Both the position numbers and the translations under genes were made by a program. Below the pieces are notes generated by a model. The model did no database searches and was not told the DNA's origin. It worked only from the letters and a program-made list of their open reading frames with translations. DNA of 64,000 nt from Cohnella sp. AR92. GTDB taxonomy: Bacteria; Bacillota; Bacilli; Paenibacillales; Paenibacillaceae. The stretch is taken from positions 230,929-294,928 of the forward strand of contig NZ_RZJR01000008.1 in NCBI RefSeq assembly GCF_003990975.1, read 5' to 3'. Each line of letters begins with the position of its first letter. Position 1 is the stretch's first letter. Shown here piece by piece: positions 39,790 to 48,287 of this stretch.

Positions 39790-39819
39790 CAAGAAATCCC
39801 TTGGAGAAGGGATTTCTTG
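39790..39819 (-). terminator. Hairpin between the BMP lipoprotein and ABC ATPase genes
   Basis: Perfect 11-bp stem CAAGAAATCCC / GGGATTTCTTG, loop 8 nt, followed on the minus strand by ATTTATCC rather than a clean T-run. Likely a leaky terminator or mRNA stabiliser that keeps the binding-protein message more abundant than the rest. Confidence 0.65.
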
Positions 39820-39851
39820 ATTGGAAAGGATGAGCCGCACAGGCCTCAGGT

Positions 39852-41036
39852 TTATTGCGGGATCGTTCCTTCTACGCCCTTGACGAACCAGTTCATCTCA
39901 AGCACTTCCGCATCGGTCAGCGTTTGTCCGGCAGCTACCTTCTCCTTGCCGCTCTGGTCGACGATCGGACCGGTGAAGACGTTGAGCTCGCCGCTGATGA
40001 ACTTCGCTTTGGCGTCCTCGATCAGCTTCTTGGCGTCGGCGTTGACGTTCTTGCCCAGAGGCGCAAGGTCGACCATTCCGTCCTTGAAGTCGCCGAGGTA
40101 TTGCTCGTTCGTCCAAGTTCCGTCCATGAGAGCCTTAACCTTCTTCACGTAATACGGACCCCAGTTCCAGATCGGGTTCGTCAGATACGCGTCAGGCGCA
40201 TACCTCGTCATGTCGGAGTCGTTGCCGCCCGCCATGGCGCCCTTCTCGGACGCGGCTTGCAGGGAAGCCGGAGAATCCTGGTAAGCAAGAAGCACGTCGG
40301 CGCCCTTGTCGAGCAAGCTTACGGCCGCATTGCGTTCCGTCGTCGGATCGAACCAGGTGTTCGTCCATACGACATTGACCTTGATATCCGGGTTGACGCT
40401 TTGAGCGCCTAGGGTGAAGGCGTTGATATTGTAGATAAGTTCAGGAATAGGGAATGCCGCTACGTATCCGAGCGTATTGTTCTTCGTCGTCTTGCCCGCC
40501 GCGATGCCGCTCAGATAGCTGGCTTCCCAGTTCTTGCCGAAGTAGGTCGCCATGTTATCGTTGGTCTTGTAGCCGCCGGCATGCTCGAATTTAACGTTCG
40601 GGAATTTCTTCGCCACGTTCAGGGTGTAGTCCATGTAGCCGAAGCTTGTCGCGAAGATGATGTCATGGTTCTGAGCAAGCTCGCTCATGATGCGCTCGGC
40701 GTCGGCGCCTTCCGGTACGTTCTCGACCGTATCCGCCTTGATGCCCAGCTCTTTCTCCATGTACTGTCTGCCCAGATCGTGCTGGTAAGTCCAGCCGCCG
40801 TCTCCCGGAGGCCCGATATACACGAACGCGACGCGAGGGTTCGCGATTCCCTTGCCGGAAGCCGACGCGGAAGGAGATGTGCTGGCTGCCGCCGAGGATG
40901 CCGGCGCCGATTCCGATGGGGATGCGGATCCCGATGGCGCGTTATTCTTGTTGTTGCCACCGCAGGCCGATAGAACGGCTGCCATCATAAACACCAGAAC
41001 CAGACTTAGAGACCACGACCTTTTCACTCTTTTCAT
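39852..41036 (-). CDS. BMP-family substrate-binding lipoprotein
   Basis: 394 residues: signal peptide with lipobox VLSAC (Cys25), a Ser/Ala/Pro-rich linker, then the BMP/PnrA domain (VAFVYIGPPGDGGWTYQHDL, GRQYMEKELGIKADTVENVP, IIFATSFGYMDYTLNVAKKF, FEHAGGYKTNDNMATYFGKN). First gene of the 14-gene operon, behind a strong promoter and two candidate GlnR boxes. Related proteins bind purine nucleosides; the exact ligand here is inferred from context. GGGGAGGA precedes the ATG. Confidence 0.93.
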   Translation of the reverse strand: MKRVKRSWSLSLVLVFMMAAVLSACGGNNKNNAPSGSASPSESAPASSAAASTSPSASASGKGIANPRVAFVYIGPPGDGGWTYQHDLGRQYMEKELGIKADTVENVPEGADAERIMSELAQNHDIIFATSFGYMDYTLNVAKKFPNVKFEHAGGYKTNDNMATYFGKNWEASYLSGIAAGKTTKNNTLGYVAAFPIPELIYNINAFTLGAQSVNPDIKVNVVWTNTWFDPTTERNAAVSLLDKGADVLLAYQDSPASLQAASEKGAMAGGNDSDMTRYAPDAYLTNPIWNWGPYYVKKVKALMDGTWTNEQYLGDFKDGMVDLAPLGKNVNADAKKLIEDAKAKFISGELNVFTGPIVDQSGKEKVAAGQTLTDAEVLEMNWFVKGVEGTIPQ

Positions 41037-41183
41037 ACTTTTCCTCCCCGACTCCCTATTTTTTGTCATCTCTATCGGTTTACCGGCCCCTTGCCGCTGC
41101 GGCAATCGCCGTTACCCGAGCGTTCTGTTCGTTCCAGCCCCTCAGGTGAGGTTCTCGAACGGAAGCACGAATGACTTATCTAC

Positions 41184-41212
41184 AATATACTTTCAGGGTT
41201 ATATAGCGTCAA
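41184..41212 (-). promoter_or_regulatory. Predicted promoter of the BMP-XDH-allantoin operon
   Basis: Minus strand TTGACG (41207-41212), 17-bp spacer, TATATT (41184-41189). The expected start is near 41177, leaving a leader of about 140 nt. A near-perfect GlnR box overlaps the -35. Confidence 0.75.
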
Positions 41213-41223
41213 CTTACTTTACA
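41207..41223. promoter_or_regulatory. Candidate GlnR/TnrA box overlapping the BMP operon -35 (7/8)
   Basis: Read on the minus strand, TGTAAAGTAAGTTGACG matches seven of the eight fixed positions of TGTNAN7TNACA. Centre about -38 from the predicted start, a position expected to block RNA polymerase. Confidence 0.5.
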
Positions 41224-41292
41224 TTGAATTGGACTTAATAATGAAATGTACGGGTTTTTATTGTGCGCGATGCACCTATTACCCTGATTTTA

Positions 41293-41309
41293 TGTAATGT
41301 TATATAACA
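41293..41309. promoter_or_regulatory. Perfect GlnR/TnrA box upstream of the BMP operon
   Basis: TGTAATGTTATATAACA fits TGTNAN7TNACA at all fixed positions. Centre about -124 from the predicted start and 86 bp from the second box. Confidence 0.7.
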
Positions 41310-41346
41310 TATTCACAGGAAAACCGATCTCTCACCCGGCATATGA

Positions 41347-41381
41347 CCCCTGAAATTTAGTATTCTTGCCTCATTCAGGGG
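41347..41381 (-). terminator. Possible terminator hairpin at the end of pucB
   Basis: 8-bp stem CCCCTGAA / TTCAGGGG with a 19-nt loop, overlapping the pucB stop. No T-run, so weak. Confidence 0.35.
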
Positions 41382-42015
41382 CGCTATCGCGGGATTCCCC
41401 TGCCGACCGGGACGAAGCCCGCCGCCAATCGTCAAGAGTGTCCACGTCCGCGAAGAATTGTTCCGCGTCGATCTCCAGCAGCTTTCCGCGCCATGTGCCG
41501 TCCGCAAGAAGCCTCCGTGCCCCCTCGTCTCCGCGAAGACCGGCAAGCGCCGCGAACATCGCGCGTTTAAACAAAACAGGCGGATGAGCCTTCCCCCTCC
41601 GCCCGAAGGCCGCATAGTCGAGCGCTTCTTCCTTCTGCGCCGACCGCACCAAGCTTGTCAGCTCGGAAGAAGCGAGGAAAGGCTGATCCGCCAATACGAT
41701 CAGAACGGCATCCGGGTCTTCGGCAAGAGCACGATCCAGGCCGCAGCGAATGGAAAACGACATGCCAAGGCGCGAATCCGGGCAAGCGACCGCCTCCAGC
41801 CTCCCCAAAGAGTCTCCCGCCTTCGCCTCGCGCCACCATTCCATGCCGTCATTCTCGCGAACGACGGCAATCACTCGTTCGATCTCCTCGCAGGCTAGCA
41901 CTTCGGTTAACGCCGCCGCTCCAAGCCGTTTACCAGGAGCAAGCTCCAGGGACAGCTTGGGTCGCCCCATTCTCGAGCTCATGCCCGCCGCCAAATAGAT
42001 TGCCGTTACCCTCAC
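41371..42015 (-). CDS. pucB: MobA-like nucleotidyltransferase, molybdenum cofactor cytidylyltransferase (PucB)
   Basis: 214 residues with the NTP-transferase start AIYLAAGMSSRMGRPKLSLE and DAVLIVLADQPFL. By family it makes the cytosine-dinucleotide form of the Mo cofactor for xanthine dehydrogenase. The GTG at 42015 with GGAGGG upstream is the start, so the gene overlaps pucA by 86 nt in a different frame. Confidence 0.88.
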   Translation of the reverse strand: MRVTAIYLAAGMSSRMGRPKLSLELAPGKRLGAAALTEVLACEEIERVIAVVRENDGMEWWREAKAGDSLGRLEAVACPDSRLGMSFSIRCGLDRALAEDPDAVLIVLADQPFLASSELTSLVRSAQKEEALDYAAFGRRGKAHPPVLFKRAMFAALAGLRGDEGARRLLADGTWRGKLLEIDAEQFFADVDTLDDWRRASSRSAGESRDSAPE

Positions 42016-42970
42016 GAGAATTCCCTCCCGGCGTGCGGTTCCTCGCACGAGATTGCCTGACGGCGATAAGCTCGGCCGCGATGCTGACCGCGATCTCTTC
42101 CGGACCGTCGCTTCCGATATCCAGCCCCACCGGAGCATGAACGAACGAAGGCTTCTCCAAGCCGTCGAACAGCATCCGGATCCGCTTGCGCGAACCCATG
42201 ACGCCCACATAAGCCGGCGAAAGCGGAAGTACGGCTTCCAGCATCTCGCGGTCTCTCTGCAGCTGATGGCCGCATACGAGAAGATAATCGCGGCTGCCGA
42301 TCCCGAGCTCTCGAACGATCGACGGGACGCCGCCGGCCGCCAGCTCCGCCCCCGGGAATCGATCCGCGGTCAGCAGCCGGCTTCTCCAGTCGGCCACCGC
42401 CACCTTGAAACCGATTCGCGTCGCGAGCCGGAAGACCGGATCCATGTCCTCGCCCGCTCCGAAGAGAATTAGCCGCGCCCTCGGCGCGAAGCGCTGCTCG
42501 AAGAGCCATTCCCCCGCCTCCGGCGCTCCCGTCCCGTCTTCTTCAAGCGCCTTCACCGCGTATTGAATGCGGCCATTCGCCTTCTTTCTAATGAAAGAAA
42601 CCGTCCGCCCCGCTTCATTCGCTTCATATGCGAAGCGAAGGTGCGCCGCCAGCTCCCCCGCCAGAGGCTCCAGCAGAATCAGCAGCTTGCCGCCGCAGCC
42701 GATCGCCTCGCCCCACATCGCGTCTTCCTCCGGCTCCATGTTATAGGAAAGCAGTTCCGTCTCCCCGGTCGCCAGGAGCGAATCCACCCGCTCCCTCAAG
42801 TCGGACTCCAGGCAGCCGGGACTGATGCCCCCCAGTTCTCCGCCATCCTGCAGCAGAAGCATGGCCGCCCCCGTCTTGCGATAGGAGTGGCCTTCCACCC
42901 CGATGACGGTGGCCAGTACGGAGGGCCTGCCGTCCAGAGCGGCATATCGCAGAATCTCGTAAGCGTCCAT
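41930..42970 (-). CDS. pucA: XdhC/CoxI-family xanthine dehydrogenase maturation factor (PucA)
   Basis: 346 residues. XdhC N-domain SVLATVIGVEGHSYRKTGAA and GGISPGCLESDLRERV, then the Rossmann part LILFGAGEDMDPVFRLATRI, and VGVMGSRKRIRMLFDGLEK with VHAPVGLDIGSDGPEEIAVS. Inserts the sulfurated cofactor into xanthine dehydrogenase. The last about 28 residues (Gly/Asn-rich) lie in the overlap with pucB and look like an added tail. Confidence 0.92.
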   Translation of the reverse strand: MDAYEILRYAALDGRPSVLATVIGVEGHSYRKTGAAMLLLQDGGELGGISPGCLESDLRERVDSLLATGETELLSYNMEPEEDAMWGEAIGCGGKLLILLEPLAGELAAHLRFAYEANEAGRTVSFIRKKANGRIQYAVKALEEDGTGAPEAGEWLFEQRFAPRARLILFGAGEDMDPVFRLATRIGFKVAVADWRSRLLTADRFPGAELAAGGVPSIVRELGIGSRDYLLVCGHQLQRDREMLEAVLPLSPAYVGVMGSRKRIRMLFDGLEKPSFVHAPVGLDIGSDGPEEIAVSIAAELIAVRQSRARNRTPGGNSREGNGNLFGGGHELENGATQAVPGACSW

Positions 42971-43042
42971 TCGCCGTCCCTCCGCCCTCGCCGTGCCCGG
43001 CACAGCTATTTTTTTACAGATCCAAACCCGATGTCAGAGACC

Positions 43043-44377
43043 TTAACCGATTCTAGCCAGCAAGCTCTTCAGCGACTTATCCGCCTCTCTCAGCACGACT
43101 CCCCGGTCGATGGTCCGAACCTGCTTGCCGGACATGACGACCTGGCCGTCGATCAGCACCGTATCCACATCGCCTCTCGTCGCCGCGTACACGACGCGCG
43201 AGAACAGGTCGGCGTCATAAGAAGGATAGACATGGAAGTCTTCCAGGTCGAGCAGCTGCAGATCGGCGAGCTTGCCAACCTCGATGCTGCCGATCTCCTT
43301 CTCCAGACCGAGCACTTCGGCGCCGCCTATCGTCGCCATGCGCAGCACCTTCCTCGCATCCATTACCGTCGGGCCGTGCTGAACCTTCTGGATGAACGCC
43401 GTCAGGCGCATCTCCTGGTACATATCCAGATTGTTGTTGCAAGGAGCGCCATCCGCCCCGATCCCGACCGGAATGCCGCGGCCGAGCAGATCGGGAATCT
43501 CCGCCATGCCGGACGCCAGCTTCATGTTGGAGCCCGGGCAATGAGTGATTTTGACGCCGCGTTCCTTGATGATCCGCTTCTCTTCCTCATCCAGCCAGAT
43601 GCTGTGCGCCAGAATCAAATTCGGCTTCGCCAGCCCGATATGGTCGAGATAAACGACGTTGCGCATGCCGCGCTCCGCCTCCACGATCGCGATCTCGTCC
43701 CGGTTCTCGGAAGCGTGCGTGTGCACCCGAACCCCGTATTGCGCGGATAGATCCCGAACCCCGACGAGCAGCTCCTCCGTGCAAGAGACGACAAAACGCG
43801 GGCAGAACGCATAATGAATGCGGCCGTTCGCCGCCCCGTTCCACTTCGTAAGCAGATCGACGCTCTCTTGCAGGGAACGATCCGTCTTCTCTTGAAGAGG
43901 AAGCGGAACCTCCGTTCCGTGATCCATCATCACCTTGCCCGAGATCGCCCGCAATCCGCTGCTCTCGATCGCCCGGAAAGCCGCGTCCGTATAATGGACC
44001 GTCTCCATATCGAGAATGGTCGTCGTTCCGCTGCGGATCAGCTCTCCGATGCCGAGCAGGGCCGAATAATAGATCGAATCCTCCGAGTGCGCCGCCTCCA
44101 GAGGCCAGATTCTCTCGCGCAGCCAGTCGATCAACGCCAGGTCGTCCGCCCTTCCGCGGAATAGCGTCTGGCACAGATGAATGTGAGTCTGCACGAAGCC
44201 GGGCAGCAGCACCTTGCCCCCCGCTTCGATGATCTCGCCCCCTTCGGCAGCCTCCGCCCCGAGATTGTCGCCGATCCCGGCGATGCGATTCCCCTCGATC
44301 AGCAGATCCCCGGTAAAGATGTCGTTGTTCTCGTTCATCGTCATGATAATGGCATTGCGTATCAGCTTCTTGGCCAT
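43043..44377 (-). CDS. Deaminase-type amidohydrolase (MtaD/TrzN/guanine-deaminase group)
   Basis: 444 residues, ATG at 44377 with GGAGGTG 8 nt before. Metal ligands QTHIHLCQTLFRG, VHTHASENRDE, LAHSIWLDE and GIGADGAPCNNNLDM; WLRERIWPLEAAHSEDSIYY resembles MTA/SAH deaminases. It sits between pucR and pucA, so a purine or oxopurine is the likely substrate, but specificity in this subgroup (MTA, guanine, 8-oxoguanine, triazines) cannot be assigned from motifs. Confidence 0.85.
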   Translation of the reverse strand: MAKKLIRNAIIMTMNENNDIFTGDLLIEGNRIAGIGDNLGAEAAEGGEIIEAGGKVLLPGFVQTHIHLCQTLFRGRADDLALIDWLRERIWPLEAAHSEDSIYYSALLGIGELIRSGTTTILDMETVHYTDAAFRAIESSGLRAISGKVMMDHGTEVPLPLQEKTDRSLQESVDLLTKWNGAANGRIHYAFCPRFVVSCTEELLVGVRDLSAQYGVRVHTHASENRDEIAIVEAERGMRNVVYLDHIGLAKPNLILAHSIWLDEEEKRIIKERGVKITHCPGSNMKLASGMAEIPDLLGRGIPVGIGADGAPCNNNLDMYQEMRLTAFIQKVQHGPTVMDARKVLRMATIGGAEVLGLEKEIGSIEVGKLADLQLLDLEDFHVYPSYDADLFSRVVYAATRGDVDTVLIDGQVVMSGKQVRTIDRGVVLREADKSLKSLLARIG

Positions 44378-44458
44378 AGGTCGCACCTCCAGTTAAGGTC
44401 TAGCGGGAACGAGTCTGACTCCGATAAGTCCCCGTACTTCTCTCTTTATTCCTTCCGC

Positions 44459-46069
44459 TCAGATCCTCATCGCTCGCTGCGCGTATTCCTCGCGATTCAG
44501 CGACTTGCGGAAGAGAAAGACCAGCTTAAGGCGAAGCAGGTCGTTGATTCGTTTGAAGTCGACGTCCAGCAGCTCGCCGAGCTTCTCGATCCGATAGGTC
44601 GCCGTATTCCGATGGATAAACAGCTTCTTCGCCGTCTCGTTCATCTGCCCGTCGTTGTCGAGGTAAGTCTCCAGCGTCCGCATCATCTCCAGCACGTATT
44701 CCGGATCCTTGCCCATCAGTCCGCCCAGCCAGCGATCGCAATACATCTGCATCCGTTCGCGGGTTACGTGTTCGAACAAGAAAGCGAGATCGAGAGTCTC
44801 GTACCGCACGAAACGCTCTCCGACGCCCCACTCGTCCGCCAAACGCATCGTCTCCCTGCACTCCCGGAACGCTTCAGCCAGCTGCTCCGGCTTTCTTTTT
44901 CTTCCGCTCAGCGCGATCTTCACTTCCCCGAACGCTTCCAGCTTCCGCCCCGAGAGGCACGAAGCGAGCGCCGCCTCGATCAGATCCCCATCCTCGCCCG
45001 ATCCGCTTGGGAACAAAGAGAACAGCCCCTCATCCACGACGATATGCAGGCCTTTGAGTTCTTGGAGCTTGGAATGGCTGAGAACTTCGGCCTTCAGCGT
45101 CTCCAGCCGCTCCTGCCGAATCTCCACCGACGCCAACTGCGGATAATCGATCAGAACGCCGAGATAAGGCTGTTCGATCAGATCGATCTCCCACCGTCCC
45201 GCGTATTCCTTCACCGTCTCGATGGCGAGGCCGTTCTTCAGGTGGCGTCTGATCAGCAAGCCAAGGTCCTTCTGGACAGACAATTCAAAGTAATCTTCAT
45301 AATTGAAATTCAAGTGGTAGGATAGAAGCTCCGCCGCTTGCGAATACAAGCTTTCTTCGATCGCGGACAGGATGACCCTCGGCGTGAAGAAAAGGACGAA
45401 GCCGGTACATTGCGATTGCTTCATGAGAGGAACCCGGAACGCTTGCCACGACTTGTTCTTCACCCAGCTGTGATGCTGGTGCCAGGGCCATTGGAACAGC
45501 AGCTCGTTGTCCGGGACGGCAGAGCTGTTGTAGACCATCTGGCCTCTCGATCCGACGACGGCCATCGGCTCTCCGATGACCTCGGCGACCGAGTCGAACA
45601 ACTGCCGGATGTGATCGGGCTGCAAGGCGAACCGCATGAGCCTCACCTGCTTGTCGAGCACCTCCTGAAGAATGCCGGTGCTTCGCTTCATGTCTTCATG
45701 GAACAAGCCGTTCATCTGATCGGAGAACGTAAATTGGAAGGGGAGTTCAATGAGAGGGAAGCCCAGTTCATCCGCCCGGGCGATCAACGCCTCGGGAATG
45801 GAGTCCCAGAAGCGCCCCAGCTTGATGCCGAAGCCCGAAGCTCCGCACTTATCCAGCTTGTCGAGCAGATCGGCCGCCTCTTCCGGGTCGTCCTTGATCA
45901 GATAAGCGGTCGTGAACAGCATCTCGCCCTCTTTGATCCAATCCGTGATGTCAGGTGCATCCATGACATTAACCGACCTTACGATTCGATTGCTTCCCGC
46001 TCGACCTGCCACAAGCTTCGCCTCGGACAAGGGATAGACGGATAAAGCCTGCTCGACGGTAAGATGCAT
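44459..46069 (-). CDS. pucR: PucR-family purine catabolism regulator
   Basis: 536 residues (531 in B. subtilis PucR). N-terminal PucR domain (LTVEQALSVYPLSEAKLVAG, VNVMDAPDITDWIKEGEMLF), central GGDEF-like/CdaR region, and C-terminal HTH_30 (TLETYLDNDGQMNETAKKLF, IHRNTATYRIEKLGELLDV). In B. subtilis PucR switches on purine catabolic genes in response to allantoin-type inducers and is itself under TnrA. Here two GlnR/TnrA-type boxes lie upstream. It heads the pucR-amidohydrolase-pucA-pucB unit. Confidence 0.92.
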   Translation of the reverse strand: MHLTVEQALSVYPLSEAKLVAGRAGSNRIVRSVNVMDAPDITDWIKEGEMLFTTAYLIKDDPEEAADLLDKLDKCGASGFGIKLGRFWDSIPEALIARADELGFPLIELPFQFTFSDQMNGLFHEDMKRSTGILQEVLDKQVRLMRFALQPDHIRQLFDSVAEVIGEPMAVVGSRGQMVYNSSAVPDNELLFQWPWHQHHSWVKNKSWQAFRVPLMKQSQCTGFVLFFTPRVILSAIEESLYSQAAELLSYHLNFNYEDYFELSVQKDLGLLIRRHLKNGLAIETVKEYAGRWEIDLIEQPYLGVLIDYPQLASVEIRQERLETLKAEVLSHSKLQELKGLHIVVDEGLFSLFPSGSGEDGDLIEAALASCLSGRKLEAFGEVKIALSGRKRKPEQLAEAFRECRETMRLADEWGVGERFVRYETLDLAFLFEHVTRERMQMYCDRWLGGLMGKDPEYVLEMMRTLETYLDNDGQMNETAKKLFIHRNTATYRIEKLGELLDVDFKRINDLLRLKLVFLFRKSLNREEYAQRAMRI

Positions 46070-46124
46070 AGATAGCCCTCCTAGGAATGAACGCGAACCG
46101 ATTCGGAAGTTCCCATTCCGTTCA

Positions 46125-46141
46125 TGTTAGTTTAAGTAACA
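46125..46141. promoter_or_regulatory. Perfect GlnR/TnrA box at the pucR start point
   Basis: TGTTAGTTTAAGTAACA matches all eight fixed positions. The likely -10 is TAAAAT at 46141-46146 (minus strand), so this box covers the start point and should act as a repression site. Confidence 0.7.
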
Positions 46142-46169
46142 TTTTAGAAGGATACTATCATATGCGCAA
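46141..46169 (-). promoter_or_regulatory. Predicted pucR promoter
   Basis: Minus strand -10 TAAAAT at 46141-46146, with weak TTGCGC 17 bp upstream (46164-46169). A weak -35 is usual where an activator is needed. An alternative pair CTGACA/TAGTAT lies slightly further upstream. Confidence 0.45.
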
Positions 46170-46175
46170 TACTTA

Positions 46176-46192
46176 TGTCAGGAATAATAACG
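46176..46192. promoter_or_regulatory. Candidate upstream GlnR/TnrA box of pucR (7/8)
   Basis: TGTCAGGAATAATAACG matches seven of eight fixed positions. Its centre is about 50 bp before the predicted start, the usual place for TnrA/GlnR activation, and 51 bp from the perfect box. Confidence 0.55.
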
Positions 46193-46228
46193 TTTTTTCA
46201 TCCTATTTTTGTGAAAATAATTCAAAAG

Positions 46229-46256
46229 AGGCGGCTTCCGCGCGGGATAGCCGCCT
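46229..46256 (-). terminator. Terminator at the end of the nine-gene operon
   Basis: Minus strand AGGCGGCT / AGCCGCCT stem (8 bp), followed by CTTTTGAATTATTTT. Lies 35 bp after the last gene and before the pucR promoter. Confidence 0.8.
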
Positions 46257-46290
46257 TCCATTTGGATATATTCGCCATGGAGCGCATTCA

Positions 46291-47520
46291 TTAATAAATC
46301 CGTTCCCCCGACTTCCAGACCAGGCGTTCTCTCGGACGGTCGTAGATGACGTCCAGAATTCCATCCGCCTTGACGAGAACCAGGTCAGCCGGCTCTCCGG
46401 GGAATAACCCCTTGGTTCCGCGGCTCCCCAGAGCCCTGGCCGCGTTCGTCGTGCACATGTCCGCCAACAGCCTCGCTTCTCTCGCCGAACCCATATGCGC
46501 GGTCTGCGCCAGAAGAAGCGCGATGTCCAGCGGATCGCCCGTGCCGAACGGAGTGAAAGCGTTGCGAACGTTATTGGAGCCGAAGCAGACGTTCACTCCC
46601 GCGTCCAGCAGCGCTCGGACCGGCGTTAGCCCCCGGCGAATGCGGCAGGTATCTTGACGTCCATTCAAGTAAAGATCCGTTGCCGGAAGAGTAAAGACGT
46701 GAATGTCCGCCTCCGCCATCTCCGCCGCGATCCTCTTGGCCGTATCGAGCTCCGCCGAACCCAGGGAGGTCAGGTGGCCGACCGCCACCCTGCCTTGAAG
46801 GCCATACTTCTTCGTCAGGGAGATGACATCCAGGATGGCGAGCTGCTCGGGGTCGTCGGAGAAATCCAGGTGGAGGTCGACCGGAAGGCCGAAGCTCTCC
46901 GCCAGCCGGAACACATACTCGAGATGCTCGAGCGAATCCCTGTCGTTATAGGGCACCCCGCCGATGGCGTCCGCTCCCTCTCTTGCCGCCTCTTCGAGCA
47001 GCTGCGCCGTCCCCGGCTGCCAGAAGATCCCCTCCTGGGGGAATGCCACCAATTGAAGATCGAGCTTCCCCTCATATTCCTTCTTAAGCTCGACCGCCGA
47101 ATGCCAGCTCATCAGCCTCAGGACCGGATCGATCTCCACTTGCGTTCGCATCCGAGTAACCCCGAACCGGGATGCCCGGTCCAGCAGCTTGCGCGAGCGG
47201 GAGAGGATGTCCTCGGGCGAATAGCCCGACTTCAGCTCCGCCGTCATGGAGATCGCTTCCTTCAGGTCCGCCGCTTCGCCCGGCATCCGTTCCGTCAGGA
47301 AAGCTTTGTCCAAGTGGATATGCGTCTCTATCAGACCCGGCATAGCGGTATATTCGGATGCATCGAGCTCGTTATCCGCCTTATGGGAGGCGGAGACGGT
47401 CGATCCTTCGCCTGCCCCGGCTTCCATGAAAGCGATTTTCCCGTCCCGGATTCCGATCTGGACCCTCTCTCCGGTCGCCGCGTTCAGGCAGTCCCGGAGA
47501 AGCCAATCCAGCTGCTTCAT
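46291..47520 (-). CDS. Cytosine deaminase-like amidohydrolase (CodA/AtzC group)
   Basis: 409 residues, ATG at 47520 with GAGG 8 nt before. Metal motifs ETHIHLDKAFLTERM, VDLHLDFSDDPEQL, VAVGHLTSLGSAEL and CFGSNNVRNAFTPFGTGDPL match the CodA/AtzC-type deaminases, which remove amino or alkylamino groups from pyrimidine or triazine rings. It is the last gene of the nine-gene operon. Substrate unknown; a ring-bound amine is the reasonable guess. Confidence 0.82.
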   Translation of the reverse strand: MKQLDWLLRDCLNAATGERVQIGIRDGKIAFMEAGAGEGSTVSASHKADNELDASEYTAMPGLIETHIHLDKAFLTERMPGEAADLKEAISMTAELKSGYSPEDILSRSRKLLDRASRFGVTRMRTQVEIDPVLRLMSWHSAVELKKEYEGKLDLQLVAFPQEGIFWQPGTAQLLEEAAREGADAIGGVPYNDRDSLEHLEYVFRLAESFGLPVDLHLDFSDDPEQLAILDVISLTKKYGLQGRVAVGHLTSLGSAELDTAKRIAAEMAEADIHVFTLPATDLYLNGRQDTCRIRRGLTPVRALLDAGVNVCFGSNNVRNAFTPFGTGDPLDIALLLAQTAHMGSAREARLLADMCTTNAARALGSRGTKGLFPGEPADLVLVKADGILDVIYDRPRERLVWKSGERIY

Positions 47521-47562
47521 CCCCTTCACCTCTTCCCTTCTTCGTTCATGCCGATCGGCGAA

Positions 47563-48282
47563 TCAGTTCTCGAAAATCCGGCCCCATCTCGCGGAGAGCG
47601 GCTCGGGGTCCAGCCCCAGCAGGCGAAGCGCCTTCCAGGCCGTCACCGACACCGAATCCAGCATCGGAATGCCGTGCTCTCGTTCCTTCCTCGCAGCGAG
47701 TTCGGCGGCATTCATGTTCGTGCACACGATCGCCACCGCGTCCGGCTTCGCCTTCCGGACCGCCTCGTCAATCATCGCCGCCACTTCCGCCTCCGTCACG
47801 CTCGCGAACTCTTCGTTCACGGCAAGACCGGAGCCGAGCGAGATCGCGCACTCGACGCCAAACGCGCGATAGCCTTCCGCGATCTTCTCGTTGACATCCT
47901 CCGTATAAGGAGTGACCAAGGCCAAACGGCGGACGCCAAGCCGCTCATAGGCCTCCTTCATGGCGAGAGCCGACGTCGTCGCCGGAATTCCGGTAGCCCG
48001 CTCCATGCTCTCGCACAATGCGTAATCGTGATCGAGGCCGAGCCAGCTGCCCGAGGTTCCGTTCCAGACGAGCGCCTCCACCTTCGCGTCCGCAAGCAGC
48101 TCGGCGGCCGAGACCATCGGCGATTCCGCGAATTGGCCGTCGGAGCCGGCATCGAGCGAGATCCGCGTCACGCGGATGCGGGAGAAGTGGGCGGTCACTC
48201 CAGGCAGGTCCTCCAGCAGCCGGCACGTGACCGGCTCAAGCACGGTGTTGGAGGACGGGGTCAGCATGCCGATACGAGCCAT
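47563..48282 (-). CDS. Arylmalonate decarboxylase / maleate isomerase-like protein
   Basis: 239 residues of the Asp/Glu/hydantoin racemase superfamily: IGMLTPSSNTVLEP at the start, WNGTSGSW (75-77 = G-T-S), Tyr126 in VTPYTEDVNEKIA, and Cys187 in IVCTNMNAAELA. Racemases and maleate isomerases of this family use two cysteines; here the first is a glycine, the pattern of arylmalonate decarboxylase (G-T-S plus one Cys). A decarboxylase or one-base isomerase is therefore more likely than a racemase. Five nt after the RidA gene. Confidence 0.8.
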   Translation of the reverse strand: MARIGMLTPSSNTVLEPVTCRLLEDLPGVTAHFSRIRVTRISLDAGSDGQFAESPMVSAAELLADAKVEALVWNGTSGSWLGLDHDYALCESMERATGIPATTSALAMKEAYERLGVRRLALVTPYTEDVNEKIAEGYRAFGVECAISLGSGLAVNEEFASVTEAEVAAMIDEAVRKAKPDAVAIVCTNMNAAELAARKEREHGIPMLDSVSVTAWKALRLLGLDPEPLSARWGRIFEN

Positions 48283-48287
48283 CCCGC

